From Reddybacter sp041622675 (GTDB lineage Bacteria; Pseudomonadota; Gammaproteobacteria; Pseudomonadales; Porticoccaceae): a stretch of DNA of 64,000 bases. The notes below the pieces were generated by a model. It worked only from the letters and a program-made list of their open reading frames with translations, was not told the DNA's origin and did not search any database. The stretch is from NCBI GenBank assembly GCA_041622675.1, contig JBFJYH010000009.1, positions 1 to 64,000 on the forward strand, read 5' to 3'. The position numbers and the translations under genes were made by a program. Positions 1 through 9,060 of this stretch are shown piece by piece (the stretch's first letter is position 1; each line of letters begins with the position of its first letter).

Positions 1-1797
1 CCGCAGGACGCGCTGGCACGGGACTGCAAGCTGGAACTGGGTGAACGTGGCGGCATCGTAGTCAACGATCACTGCCAAACGTCGGACCCCGATGTTTACG
101 CCATCGGCGAATGCGCGCTGTGGAGCGGACGCATTTACGGTCTCGTCGCTCCCGGTTATAAAATGGCGCAGGTGGCCAGTGACCATATCAACGCCGAAGA
201 TAACGCCTTTACGGGTGCCGACATGAGCACCAAGTTAAAGCTAATGGGCATTGATGTAGCGAGTATCGGTGACGCCCACGCCAACACCCCCAACGCCAAA
301 GAATACACCTACGTTAACGGCACTGAAGAGATTTATAAAAAGATCGTCGTCAGTGAAGACAACACTCGGCTGCTAGGTGCTGTGCTGGTCGGCGATGCTG
401 CCGACTACGGCACCTTGTTGCAAATGGCTCTCAACGATATCCCCCTGCCGGAATTCCCCGATGCCCTGATTTTGCCTCAGCGCGATGGCAATGGCGCCAC
501 CGGCATGGGCGTCGATATGCTGCCTGACGGCGCACAAATTTGCTCCTGTAACGATGTCACTAAAGGCCAGTTGTGCCAGGCTGTCTCCGACGGTGCCACC
601 GTGCTGGGTGACCTCACCTTGGCGACCAATGCCGGTACTAGTTGCGGGGGTTGTAAAACACTCGTCGGCCAAGTGCTCAACAACGAACTCGAAAAAATGG
701 GGCTCGAGGTCAACACCGACATTTGCGAGCACTTCCCCCACACCCGCCAAGAGCTTTACCACCTGGTGCGGGTTGGTGAAATAAAAACCTTTAGCGACCT
801 GCTAGCTCAACACGGTAGTGGCTACGGCTGTGATATTTGCAAGCCCACGGTTGCCTCTATTTTAGCTTCCTGCTGGAATGACTACGTTCTCGAACCCGAG
901 CATCTCGGTCTGCAAGACACCAACGACCGTTACTTGGGCAATATGCAAAAAGACGGCACCTACTCCATTGTGCCGCGCATTGCCGGTGGCGAAATCACCC
1001 CCGAGAAGCTAATCGTACTCGGTGAAGTGGGTAAGAAATACAACCTTTACACCAAGGTGACCGGGGGACAACGTATCGACTTATTCGGTGCGCGACTCGA
1101 GCAACTGCCCCAAATATGGAAAGAACTGGTCGACGCAGGTTTTGAAACCGGCCACGCCTACGGTAAATCCCTGCGCACGGTTAAGTCCTGTGTTGGTAGC
1201 ACCTGGTGTCGTTACGGCCAGAACGACAGTGTCGCGCTGGCACTGCAAATTGAGCACCGCTACAAAGGGTTGCGCTCGCCGCACAAAATTAAGTCTGCCG
1301 TCTCCGGCTGCACCCGCGAGTGCGCCGAGGCCCAGAGTAAAGATGTGGGCATCATTGCCACTGAAAGCGGCTGGAATATGTATGTCTGTGGCAACGGCGG
1401 CATGCGCCCTCGTCACGCAGATCTATTTGCCACTGATCTCGATACAGAAACCCTGATCAAATACACCGACCGCTTTTTGATGTTCTACGTACAAACGGCC
1501 GATCGCTTACAACGCACCTCTACTTGGATGGATAACATGGATGGCGGCGTCGATTATTTACGCGAGGTAATTATCAACGACTCCTTGGGTATTGGTGAAA
1601 AGCTCGAGGCCGAAATGGCTAAAGTTATCGACACCTACCAGTGCGAGTGGAAAACCACCATCGACGATGAAGAAAAGGTGCTAATGTTCCGTCCTTTTAT
1701 TAACAGCAATAAAGCCGATAGCAACGTTGTCTTCGTTGAGGAACGCGGGCAAATTCGCCCCGCTCGCAAAGATGAAAAAGAACTCGTTAGCGCATGA
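1..1797 (+). CDS. nirB: nitrite reductase (NAD(P)H) large subunit, 5'-truncated by window edge
   Basis: Assimilatory, siroheme-dependent reduction of nitrite to ammonium in the cytoplasm. The frame is open from base 1, and the first residues already belong to the FAD/NAD(P) reductase domain, so the true start lies upstream. Then follow a BFD-type [2Fe-2S] domain (ICSCNDV near 539-559 and CGGC near 643-654), a second Cys-containing segment (GCDIC near 829), the sulfite/nitrite reductase ferredoxin-like half domain, and the 4Fe-4S/siroheme ligands CVGSTWC (near 1188) and CTREC (near 1312). The stop codon overlaps the nirD start (ATGA), so the two are translationally coupled. Family assignment is firm. 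Confidence 0.97.
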   Translation, partial: PQDALARDCKLELGERGGIVVNDHCQTSDPDVYAIGECALWSGRIYGLVAPGYKMAQVASDHINAEDNAFTGADMSTKLKLMGIDVASIGDAHANTPNAKEYTYVNGTEEIYKKIVVSEDNTRLLGAVLVGDAADYGTLLQMALNDIPLPEFPDALILPQRDGNGATGMGVDMLPDGAQICSCNDVTKGQLCQAVSDGATVLGDLTLATNAGTSCGGCKTLVGQVLNNELEKMGLEVNTDICEHFPHTRQELYHLVRVGEIKTFSDLLAQHGSGYGCDICKPTVASILASCWNDYVLEPEHLGLQDTNDRYLGNMQKDGTYSIVPRIAGGEITPEKLIVLGEVGKKYNLYTKVTGGQRIDLFGARLEQLPQIWKELVDAGFETGHAYGKSLRTVKSCVGSTWCRYGQNDSVALALQIEHRYKGLRSPHKIKSAVSGCTRECAEAQSKDVGIIATESGWNMYVCGNGGMRPRHADLFATDLDTETLIKYTDRFLMFYVQTADRLQRTSTWMDNMDGGVDYLREVIINDSLGIGEKLEAEMAKVIDTYQCEWKTTIDDEEKVLMFRPFINSNKADSNVVFVEERGQIRPARKDEKELVSA

Positions 1798-2180
1798 AAG
1801 ACCCCACTAAAAATGCACAGGAAAATAATGTGACAACAGACCAAAACTGGACCAATATTTGCGCCCTGGAAGACCTGCCTTTCAATGCGGGTGTCGCAGC
1901 CCTGCTACATGCCGACACCCCGAAGGAAACACAAATCGCCCTGTTTCGCACCAGCGCCAATGATGCGGTTTATGCGATTAGCAACTTCGATCCCTTCAGT
2001 AAAGCCAATGTGCTGTCTCGGGGTATTCTCTGTAGCATCGGCGAACAACTTGCCGTTGCATCACCCGTGTTAAAAGAGCATTTTAATCTGGCTACCGGGC
2101 AATGTTTTGAAGATGAAAGCGTGTCTATTGCCACCTTTCCCGTCAAAATTGCCGACGGCAACGTACTGGTTGCCGGCTAA
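1794..2180 (+). CDS. nirD: nitrite reductase (NAD(P)H) small subunit
   Basis: Small subunit that partners NirB. The 128-residue protein has the Rieske-like fold signature of NirD (NFDPFSKANVLSRGI, then the conserved ATFPVKI strand near the C-terminus) but lacks the paired Cys/His Rieske ligands, as is normal for NirD. The ATG at 1794 overlaps the nirB stop. An in-frame GTG at 1830 has AGGA (1819-1822) seven bases upstream and would give a 116-residue product closer to the usual NirD length of about 110, so that start is equally likely. Confidence 0.93.
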   Translation: MKDPTKNAQENNVTTDQNWTNICALEDLPFNAGVAALLHADTPKETQIALFRTSANDAVYAISNFDPFSKANVLSRGILCSIGEQLAVASPVLKEHFNLATGQCFEDESVSIATFPVKIADGNVLVAG

Positions 2181-2195
2181 GCCAAGGATTCTGCT

Positions 2196-3107
2196 ATGTC
2201 TCATACTTTTTACACCGCTGATGTTTTTACCCAAACCCTCTTTCAAGGCGCACAAATCGCTGTCTTTCCCGCTGCGGCGAAGATTGACGATTGGCAAATG
2301 TCGCTGATTGCCAGAGAGCTAAATCTTTCCGAAACCGTTTTTGTCAGCCCCGGCCAGCAGGACAATCACTTTAAGCTGCGTATCTTCACCCCGCTGAAAG
2401 AAATCAGTTTTGCTGGCCACCCGGTACTCGCCACTGCTAAAGCCCTGATTGAAGAAGGTCTCATTACCCTCAACAACGGCAAAGCCACGGCTTGTTTTCA
2501 ACAAAAGGCGGGCGACTTGAACGTCAACATTGAGCAGACTGAAGGCGAACCCCTGTTTGTACAGTTCACCTTGTCCAGCGACCCGGTTGTCGACCGCTAT
2601 ACCCCCCGAGCAAGCGAACTGGCCGCACTGCTTTCTATCGACGAAAGCGATATCGACACCCATACCTTTCAAACCCGCCTGGTGTCTATTGACCTGCCCT
2701 ACTTAATTCTACCCTTGACCTCCCAGGCTGCCGTGCGCAAGGCGCGCTTTGACATGAAGGCCTGGAGCCAGTCGAGTGCGCCAGCCATGGCGGCCCAGGA
2801 AATACTGGTATTTAGTAATAAAACAGACAACAACGATACCGACTTCCATGCCCGCCTTTTAGGCCCCAGCATCGGCGTGCACGAAGATCCACCTATCGGC
2901 TCTGCGATGTCGTGTTTTACCGGCTACCTCGGCTCACATGATGCTATTCGGGAGGGGACTTACACCTTTATTATCGACAGAGGCACCCCTGAAACCCGAC
3001 GCAGTGTGCTGGCTATTGAAATGGATAATCATGCCAATAAACCTACAACACTACGGGTGGGTGGCAATGTCGTATTGGTCAGTAAAAATAGTCTGCTGCT
3101 GCCTTAA
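2196..3107 (+). CDS. PhzF/YddE-family isomerase-like protein
   Basis: The 303-residue protein belongs to the PhzF phenazine-biosynthesis-like family, which has a two-lobed diaminopimelate-epimerase-like fold. Visible family features are the catalytic-position glutamate in NLSETVFV (Glu46), the FAGHPVLATA motif in the first lobe, and EDPPIGSAM in the second. The usual N-terminal GNP is replaced by GAQ (residues 18-20). It starts 15 bases after nirD and lies between nirBD and the nitrate reductase, so it is probably co-transcribed with nirBD, but no role in nitrogen assimilation is established. Substrate unknown; no other phenazine genes are present. Confidence 0.85.
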   Translation: MSHTFYTADVFTQTLFQGAQIAVFPAAAKIDDWQMSLIARELNLSETVFVSPGQQDNHFKLRIFTPLKEISFAGHPVLATAKALIEEGLITLNNGKATACFQQKAGDLNVNIEQTEGEPLFVQFTLSSDPVVDRYTPRASELAALLSIDESDIDTHTFQTRLVSIDLPYLILPLTSQAAVRKARFDMKAWSQSSAPAMAAQEILVFSNKTDNNDTDFHARLLGPSIGVHEDPPIGSAMSCFTGYLGSHDAIREGTYTFIIDRGTPETRRSVLAIEMDNHANKPTTLRVGGNVVLVSKNSLLLP

Positions 3108-3162
3108 TAACGCTATGCTAGCAATCCCGAGCAAGTTGAGCGTTAAAGGACGGCAGATTAAC

Positions 3163-3194
3163 AATCCAGAGCCGCTACAGCGGGGTTCTGGATT
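3163..3194 (+). terminator. hairpin between the PhzF gene and nitrate reductase gene
   Basis: AATCCAGA (3163-3170) pairs with TCTGGATT (3187-3194), enclosing an inner CCGCT/AGCGG stem. A T-rich stretch follows from about 3200 to 3222. It may end the nirBD-phzF transcript, or be an attenuating leader hairpin for the nitrate reductase gene, whose start is 53 bases further on. The U-run is not directly adjacent, so strength is uncertain. Confidence 0.55.
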
Positions 3195-3246
3195 GGCATA
3201 TTATTTATTTTTTTAATTTTTCCTTTGCTTTGAAAGGTTTAATCTC

Positions 3247-5451
3247 ATGCTCCTTGGTCGCAATACAAAAAACCCTATTGTCATGGTCGACAAAAAGATC
3301 ACCGAGTGGACTTATTCCACCTGTGGTTATTGTTCAGTGGGCTGCTCAATTGAGATCGGCAAAAACGCCGAGGGCAAAATTGTCGGTTCCCGAGGCGTGG
3401 GTGGTGCCGATGTTAACCGTGGCAAACTCTGCGTAAAAGGTATTTTCGAGCACGAACTGTTTGATTCCGCCGGTCGTGGTGACAAGCCGATCATACGCGA
3501 GCAAATAGGCGAGGCTTATCGTGAAACCAGCTGGGATGACGCCCTCGACACCATGGCGGATAAAATCCGTGATATTCAGCAAAAACACGGCCGCGATTCT
3601 TTTGCCATTGTCTCCACCGGACAATTGCTGACCGAAGAGTTTTACACCCTGGGGAAACTCACACGCGGCGTCATTGGCACCAACAACTACGACGGCAATA
3701 CCACCCTGTGTATGGCCTCGGCAGTATCGGGCTACAAGCGTTCTTTTGGCTCTGACGGCCCCCCCGGCAGCTATGAAGATTTTGACCATACCGATGTCTT
3801 GATGGCCTGGGGCTCGAACCTGCCCGAGCAACACCCCATTATTTACTGGCGCATGAAAGAGGCCCAGGAAAAACGCCACTTCCCCCTCATCGTAGTTGAC
3901 CCCAGGGTCACTATGCTGGCGCAAAATGCCGATATCCACCTCGCCGTCACGCCCGGCACTGATGTCGTACTGCAAAACGCAATAATGCATGTCATTCTCG
4001 ACGAGGGTCTGGAAGATCGCGCCTATATCGAAGCTAACACCGTCGGTCTTGAGCAGCTCGAGGGTGAGGTGGCTAAATTTGACCCCGACAGTGCCTCTAA
4101 GGTGTGCGGTATCGACCCCGACACCATTCGTAACGTCGCACGCATCTACGCCAAAGCCGATGCCGCCATGAGTATCTGGACCATGGGCATCAACCAAAGC
4201 ACCCATGGTTCTGACGGTGTGGTCGGCATCAACAACATCAATTTACTCACCGGCAATATTGGCAAGCCCGGTGGCACCAGCCTGTCAATCACGGGCCAGT
4301 GTAATGCCATGGGCACGCGAGAGTGGTCCTCATGTTCAGGCTTGCCCGGCTATCGTGCGTTAGAAAACCCCCAGGACAGAGAGGATATTGCCAAGTACTG
4401 GAATGTCGACCCCGAGTTTTTCCCGAAAAAGCGCGGCCTTGCCGAAACCGATATTTTCCCTGCCATTGAGCTGGGTGAAATCAAGGGCCTGTGGTTGGTG
4501 GCGACTAACCCCATGACCTCGCTACCCAATACGGCGCGCATCCGCAAAACCCTTGAAAAGCTCGACTTCCTCGTGGTGCAAGACTCCTATGCCGATGTCG
4601 AGACAGTACAATACGCCCACCTCTATTTGCCCGCAGCCACTTGGGCGGAGAAAGAGGGCGTGTTTACCAATACCGAACGGCGCGTCAACATCGTCCGCAA
4701 GGCCACCGATGCACCGGGTGAGTCGAAATCTGATTTGGCGATTTTTAACGCCTTGGCGCAACGGTTTGAGCAGTCGGCCAAGATGAACTTTCCCGACAAG
4801 CCGGCTGCTGTTTTCGAAGAAATGAAGTCGCTTTCCAAAGGCCGTTTGCTGGATATTTCTGGCATGAGTCACGACCTGATTGAAGAAAAGCGCGGCATTC
4901 AATGGCCCTATACCGCAGAGGAAGCGGAGCGCGGCGAAGAACCACTACAAGGTGGCAAGCGGCTCTACACGGAAAACGGTACTTTCTCCTTTGCCGATGG
5001 CATGGCCAAATTGGTACCCCTACCGTTTATCGATAACAATGAAGTACCCGATGAGAAATACCCCTACTGGCTCAATACCGGTCGCCTTGTCGAGCACTTT
5101 CACACCCGCACCAAGACCGGAAAAATCGGCAACAACAACAAGTACAGCCCCATCCCCTTTATGGAAATTAACCCCGATGCCGCCCGAGAACTGGGCATTC
5201 AACATCAGGACTATGTGCGTTGTGTGTCCCGTCGCGGTGATGCCATTGTTATGGCCATGTGCACCCAACGCGTCCCCAAGGACATGGTGTTTATTCCCTT
5301 TCACTTTTTCGACTGTGTTAACCGCTTGACTCTTGGTTTGCTCGACCCCCACTCACGCCAGCCCGCCTACAAGCAGTCGGCAGTGATGATTGAACCGATT
5401 GCCGATCAACAAGCGGCGGCGCAAATGAGTCGCGAGCGCCGGGCATTTTAA
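3247..5451 (+). CDS. molybdopterin nitrate reductase catalytic subunit (NasA/NarB-like, cytoplasmic)
   Basis: Mo-bis-MGD enzyme expected to reduce nitrate to nitrite for NirBD. The 734-residue chain begins with the [4Fe-4S] motif Cys26-x2-Cys29-x3-Cys33 ... Cys62. The active-site region NTTLCMASAVSGYKRSFG places Cys155 where Nap/Nas enzymes have the molybdenum ligand, followed by the typical WGSNLPEQHPI segment. The C-terminal molydopterin-binding domain (NTGRLVEHFHTRTKTG) is complete. There is no twin-arginine signal peptide, so it stays in the cytoplasm. Its length matches NarB and lacks the extra C-terminal BFD domain of Klebsiella NasA. The next gene is a DmsBC-like fusion, so electrons probably come from the quinol pool. 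Nitrate as substrate is inferred from the nirBD linkage; formate or another oxyanion is less likely. Confidence 0.85.
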   Translation: MLLGRNTKNPIVMVDKKITEWTYSTCGYCSVGCSIEIGKNAEGKIVGSRGVGGADVNRGKLCVKGIFEHELFDSAGRGDKPIIREQIGEAYRETSWDDALDTMADKIRDIQQKHGRDSFAIVSTGQLLTEEFYTLGKLTRGVIGTNNYDGNTTLCMASAVSGYKRSFGSDGPPGSYEDFDHTDVLMAWGSNLPEQHPIIYWRMKEAQEKRHFPLIVVDPRVTMLAQNADIHLAVTPGTDVVLQNAIMHVILDEGLEDRAYIEANTVGLEQLEGEVAKFDPDSASKVCGIDPDTIRNVARIYAKADAAMSIWTMGINQSTHGSDGVVGINNINLLTGNIGKPGGTSLSITGQCNAMGTREWSSCSGLPGYRALENPQDREDIAKYWNVDPEFFPKKRGLAETDIFPAIELGEIKGLWLVATNPMTSLPNTARIRKTLEKLDFLVVQDSYADVETVQYAHLYLPAATWAEKEGVFTNTERRVNIVRKATDAPGESKSDLAIFNALAQRFEQSAKMNFPDKPAAVFEEMKSLSKGRLLDISGMSHDLIEEKRGIQWPYTAEEAERGEEPLQGGKRLYTENGTFSFADGMAKLVPLPFIDNNEVPDEKYPYWLNTGRLVEHFHTRTKTGKIGNNNKYSPIPFMEINPDAARELGIQHQDYVRCVSRRGDAIVMAMCTQRVPKDMVFIPFHFFDCVNRLTLGLLDPHSRQPAYKQSAVMIEPIADQQAAAQMSRERRAF

Positions 5452-5514
5452 GCACCCCGCTCTGATTTTTATGTTGTTAATAACGTCCATCAACTTCAAG
5501 GTTTCAAGGCCCCT

Positions 5515-7434
5515 ATGTTAGACGTACGCAGTGACGAACCCGAATACAGCTTCCTTTGGGATAAAGAAACCAAAGCGGTAAACCAACACGGCAATTTAAT
5601 TGATTTAATCGATGAAGACAGTGAACTGTACTGCCAGAGCTTAAACATCAATGGCGATCCCGGCATTGGCGACAACCCCAACCGCTACAAACAGCACGGG
5701 TTTTTTCTCAATGCCGACAACTGCATCGGCTGTCATGCCTGCGAAGCGGCCTGTAGTGAAAAGAACGACAATCCCGCCCATATCGCCTTCCGCTCGGTGG
5801 GCTTTGTCGAGGGCGGCACCTACCCCGACTACCAGCGCATCAATATTTCCATGGCCTGCAACCACTGTGACGACCCGGTGTGCTTGAAAGGCTGCCCCAC
5901 GCGCGCCTACACCAAGTACGCCGAATACGGCGCCGTGCTGCAAGACCCTGATATTTGCTTTGGCTGTGGTTACTGCACCTGGGTCTGCCCCTATAACGCA
6001 CCCCAGCTCGACCCCGTCAAAGGGCAGGTCACCAAATGTAATATGTGTGTCGATCGCCTTGAAGTCGGCCTTAAGCCCGCCTGTGTCTCGGCCTGTTTGG
6101 GTAACGCGCTGGATTTTGGCGTGGTCGAAAATATTCCCGAAAATCGCATTGAGGCCAAAACGGCGATTCCCGGTTTCCCCACCACCGACATCACCCAACC
6201 CAACATTCGCTTTCAACAGACCCGCTCGACTCATCGGGAAATGACCCGCACTGACGCCATGCCCCTGAAATACCACAAAGACGATAGCGTCGGTATTTTC
6301 AAGCCCAAGGTCGACAAAAAAAGCGGTGACAAGAAGCACTTTAACTGGCGCAAGCTCCTCACCTCACACGAAAGCGCCCACGTCATTTTTACCCTCAGCA
6401 CCCAAGCAGTGCTCGGCGCTTTTTTAATCATTGTCAGCGCCGGCCTCATCAATATTGAGGCGTTAAGTGCCCTCAATAGCAGCGCCGTCAAACTACCCCT
6501 ACTGGGTATTATGTTTAGCCTGCTCACTTACGGCCTTTTCAAGCTAAACATGCACTTGGGTAAACCCCATCGCTTTTACCGGGGCTTTAATAACCTGCGA
6601 CTATCGCCGCTAAGTCGCGAAATTGCCGGCGTCTCCGGGTTCTATACCTTTTTGATGGCCTATGGCTTTTTCTCCATTTTTGACAATACGCTGTTCAACT
6701 TTCTCGCCAATGCCTCAGGCGTGCTCGGCGCCCTTAGCGGTCTTATCGGTCTCTATTACATGTACAAGATCTACCGCATTAAGGCTCGACCCTTCTGGGA
6801 TCACTGGCAGACCGGTAGCGCATTTTTTGGCAACACCGTCAGTTATGGCGCACTGCTGACAGGTCTTATTAGTTTGCCCTTAATCAGTAACGAGCAAGCC
6901 CTGTTGGCCTTGGCCAGCCCTTTAATGGTACTGATTGCCCTCGGCCTTGGCCTTGAACTGATCGGCCATATCGCCCACAGCCGCGCCATGGGCAGCCTTG
7001 AAAATGAAGGCGCAGCCTCTTGGTATTTACAAACCACGCAATATGGCAAGGCCTGGATCACGCGCAATGTCTTACTCGGCCTGAGCTTCGCCACGGCCTT
7101 GCTCTTGCTCGTCACAACCCCCGGCGGCAACCTGGCTTTCACCGCCTGGTGGACATTGGCACTATTGATGATAAGCGCTGGTGCCATAAGCCGCTCGCTG
7201 TTCTTTGTGCTGGTGATACCCACCACCATGCCCGGTGCCTTTTTCTGGAAGAACAAAGCCTTTGAAGAGCACGCCCGAGAATCGGGTCTGGTCGATATGG
7301 AGCAAGTTGGCGTGGTGCGTGAACTGCATGGTAAGTTTAAGCTCGACGAACTACTTGAGACGATTCGCACCACCAGCCCCAGCACTTTGTACCGCCATAT
7401 CAAGGATATTGTAGTTTGGAAAAAGATCCGCTAA
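5515..7434 (+). CDS. DmsB-DmsC fusion: four-cluster ferredoxin subunit joined to membrane anchor
   Basis: Electron-transfer and membrane-anchor subunit for the molybdoenzyme encoded just upstream. Residues 1-200 are a DmsB-like protein with four [4Fe-4S] motifs: C70-x2-C73-x2-C76-x3-C80, a second group near 115-127 (CNHCDDPVCLKGC), a third near 148-158 (CFGCGYCTWVC) and a fourth near 175-194. From about residue 288 the chain becomes hydrophobic with about eight membrane segments and the DmsC signature HLGKPHRFYRGFNN...LSREI, the quinol-oxidising anchor family. DmsB and DmsC are separate proteins in the classical enzyme, so the 639-residue fusion is notable. Its 3' end overlaps the next gene by 19 bases. 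Confidence 0.9.
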   Translation: MLDVRSDEPEYSFLWDKETKAVNQHGNLIDLIDEDSELYCQSLNINGDPGIGDNPNRYKQHGFFLNADNCIGCHACEAACSEKNDNPAHIAFRSVGFVEGGTYPDYQRINISMACNHCDDPVCLKGCPTRAYTKYAEYGAVLQDPDICFGCGYCTWVCPYNAPQLDPVKGQVTKCNMCVDRLEVGLKPACVSACLGNALDFGVVENIPENRIEAKTAIPGFPTTDITQPNIRFQQTRSTHREMTRTDAMPLKYHKDDSVGIFKPKVDKKSGDKKHFNWRKLLTSHESAHVIFTLSTQAVLGAFLIIVSAGLINIEALSALNSSAVKLPLLGIMFSLLTYGLFKLNMHLGKPHRFYRGFNNLRLSPLSREIAGVSGFYTFLMAYGFFSIFDNTLFNFLANASGVLGALSGLIGLYYMYKIYRIKARPFWDHWQTGSAFFGNTVSYGALLTGLISLPLISNEQALLALASPLMVLIALGLGLELIGHIAHSRAMGSLENEGAASWYLQTTQYGKAWITRNVLLGLSFATALLLLVTTPGGNLAFTAWWTLALLMISAGAISRSLFFVLVIPTTMPGAFFWKNKAFEEHARESGLVDMEQVGVVRELHGKFKLDELLETIRTTSPSTLYRHIKDIVVWKKIR

Positions 7435-9038
7435 AAGCGCGCCTACAACGCTTACTGGGGTGCATGGAAAGCGGCTTACTGGAGCGGGAGACGGCGGCCC
7501 GCTTAACCTTATTAGCCGCTCTCAGTGGTGAACACACCCTGCTGATAGGGCCACCCGGCACGGCCAAAAGTGTGCTCGCCCGCCGCTTGCATTTAGCCTT
7601 TCAACCGGGCCATTATTTCGAGCGCCTGTTAACGCGCTTTTCGGTACCCGACGAATTATTCGGGCCACTGTCGATTAAGGCCCTGGAAAGTGATCGCTAT
7701 CAACGCCTCACCGAGCGCTACCTGCCGACGGCGAATATTGCCTTTCTCGACGAAGTGTTCAAAGCCAATAGCGCCATACTCAACACTTTACTCACGCTGC
7801 TCAACGAAGGGGAATTTGACAACGGTGCTTGCCGGGTAAAAGTGCCACTGATCTCCGTTGTCGGTGCCAGCAACGAACTACCCGAAGATGACGAACTACA
7901 AGCGCTCTATGACCGCTTTATCTGCCGCCACGCAGTAGAGTCGGTCGCTGACGAAAACTTTGTCGCTTTGCTAGAACTCGATGACCAAAGCCGCGAACCC
8001 GATTTGCAGGATCGCTTAAGTCACGCCGAAGTCGATAACCTACAACTAGCGGCGCGCACGGTGTCACTATCCGATGATGCCTTATCATTACTTAAAGCCC
8101 TTCGCCTCTATCTCGCGACACAAAATATCGAGGTCTCGGATCGGCGCTGGCGCAAGATCGTCAAGCTATTAAAAGTAGCCGCCTTCACCAATGCCCAAAC
8201 GCATAGCGAGCCACCGAGCAAAACAGGTAGCGCAACACAGGTCTCGCTATGGGACTGCTACCTGCTGCAACATTGCCTATGGAATACACCCGCCGAGCAG
8301 CCCATTATTGAGCGTTGGTTGAGCACGCAAATTGGCGCTGGCAGTGGCTTTAAAACCGAGCGACTGGAAAAATTAATCGCCACTTGGGAAAGCACCCTAC
8401 AAACTGATCAAAAGAGTCAAACCCAAATCAACAACGACAAAGGTCAACGCCTCTATTACAGCCGCGAAGGCCAAAAAACCACCACAGAGATTGAGCGAGA
8501 GTGGCGCCACCGCGACGGTCTGGCGCTGTATTTATCACCCCCCGATCAAGATGACCGCAGCAACGACAACCAGGGTTATACTAAGCGCGAGTTGAGTGAT
8601 AGGTTTTTTGACCAGCATTATCAGCAGTGTCATATCGACGGCCACTGGCAGCATATAGACCAGTATATTGCCGACCCTGCCAACCGCTTAATGTTGCGCC
8701 ACCAAAACCCGCCATGCTTGGAGCCCACCGTTCACTCGGACGCCTTTATTCAGGGCCGACTCGATGAAAATAAAAAATTGGCCGCCGACATAACCACTTT
8801 ACGTAACAGCCTAGAGCACATCGACACTGCCATTGAGCAAGCATTGGGCCAGCACCTATGGATCACCTCCTCTGTGCTCGGTAGTGCGAGGCAAGCCTTG
8901 AGTGATAATTTGCAAAAAGTGGCCAATTTTGAACGCCGCCTGCAAAGCGTTATTGCCGCCTACCAGCAGCTTGGCAAGCGGAAGGCATCACGCCAATCGA
9001 CATCAGCGTCAACGTACTCAAGCAGTAAAACAGCCTAG
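7416..9038 (+). CDS. ravA: RavA-like MoxR-family AAA+ ATPase
   Basis: MoxR AAA+ ATPase that works with a VWA partner on assembly or maturation of redox complexes. Walker A is GPPGTAKS (residues 45-52) and Walker B is IAFLDEVF near 108-115; FGPLSIKAL, AILNTLLTLLNE and VVGASNELPE match E. coli RavA closely. A 200-residue C-terminal helical region corresponds to the RavA discoidal domain, but the total (540) is longer than E. coli RavA (498). The start at 7416 is TTG, inside the previous gene. An ATG at 7464 with GGGG upstream exists but would remove the first helix that aligns with RavA, so TTG is preferred. Translational coupling to the nitrate reductase anchor gene is likely. Confidence 0.9.
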   Translation: MEKDPLKARLQRLLGCMESGLLERETAARLTLLAALSGEHTLLIGPPGTAKSVLARRLHLAFQPGHYFERLLTRFSVPDELFGPLSIKALESDRYQRLTERYLPTANIAFLDEVFKANSAILNTLLTLLNEGEFDNGACRVKVPLISVVGASNELPEDDELQALYDRFICRHAVESVADENFVALLELDDQSREPDLQDRLSHAEVDNLQLAARTVSLSDDALSLLKALRLYLATQNIEVSDRRWRKIVKLLKVAAFTNAQTHSEPPSKTGSATQVSLWDCYLLQHCLWNTPAEQPIIERWLSTQIGAGSGFKTERLEKLIATWESTLQTDQKSQTQINNDKGQRLYYSREGQKTTTEIEREWRHRDGLALYLSPPDQDDRSNDNQGYTKRELSDRFFDQHYQQCHIDGHWQHIDQYIADPANRLMLRHQNPPCLEPTVHSDAFIQGRLDENKKLAADITTLRNSLEHIDTAIEQALGQHLWITSSVLGSARQALSDNLQKVANFERRLQSVIAAYQQLGKRKASRQSTSASTYSSSKTA

Positions 9039-9060
9039 CTGAGCTAACTCAGAGACTAAC

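Noticed and set aside
1794..2180. NirD as a true Rieske [2Fe-2S] protein
   Set aside because: The Cys-x-His and Cys-x2-His ligand pairs are absent; only the fold is shared.
3346..4206. Long open - strand frame (286 codons) opposite the nitrate reductase gene
   Set aside because: It mirrors the codon pattern of the conserved + strand gene and has no recognisable domain; same for the - strand frame at 5641-6339.
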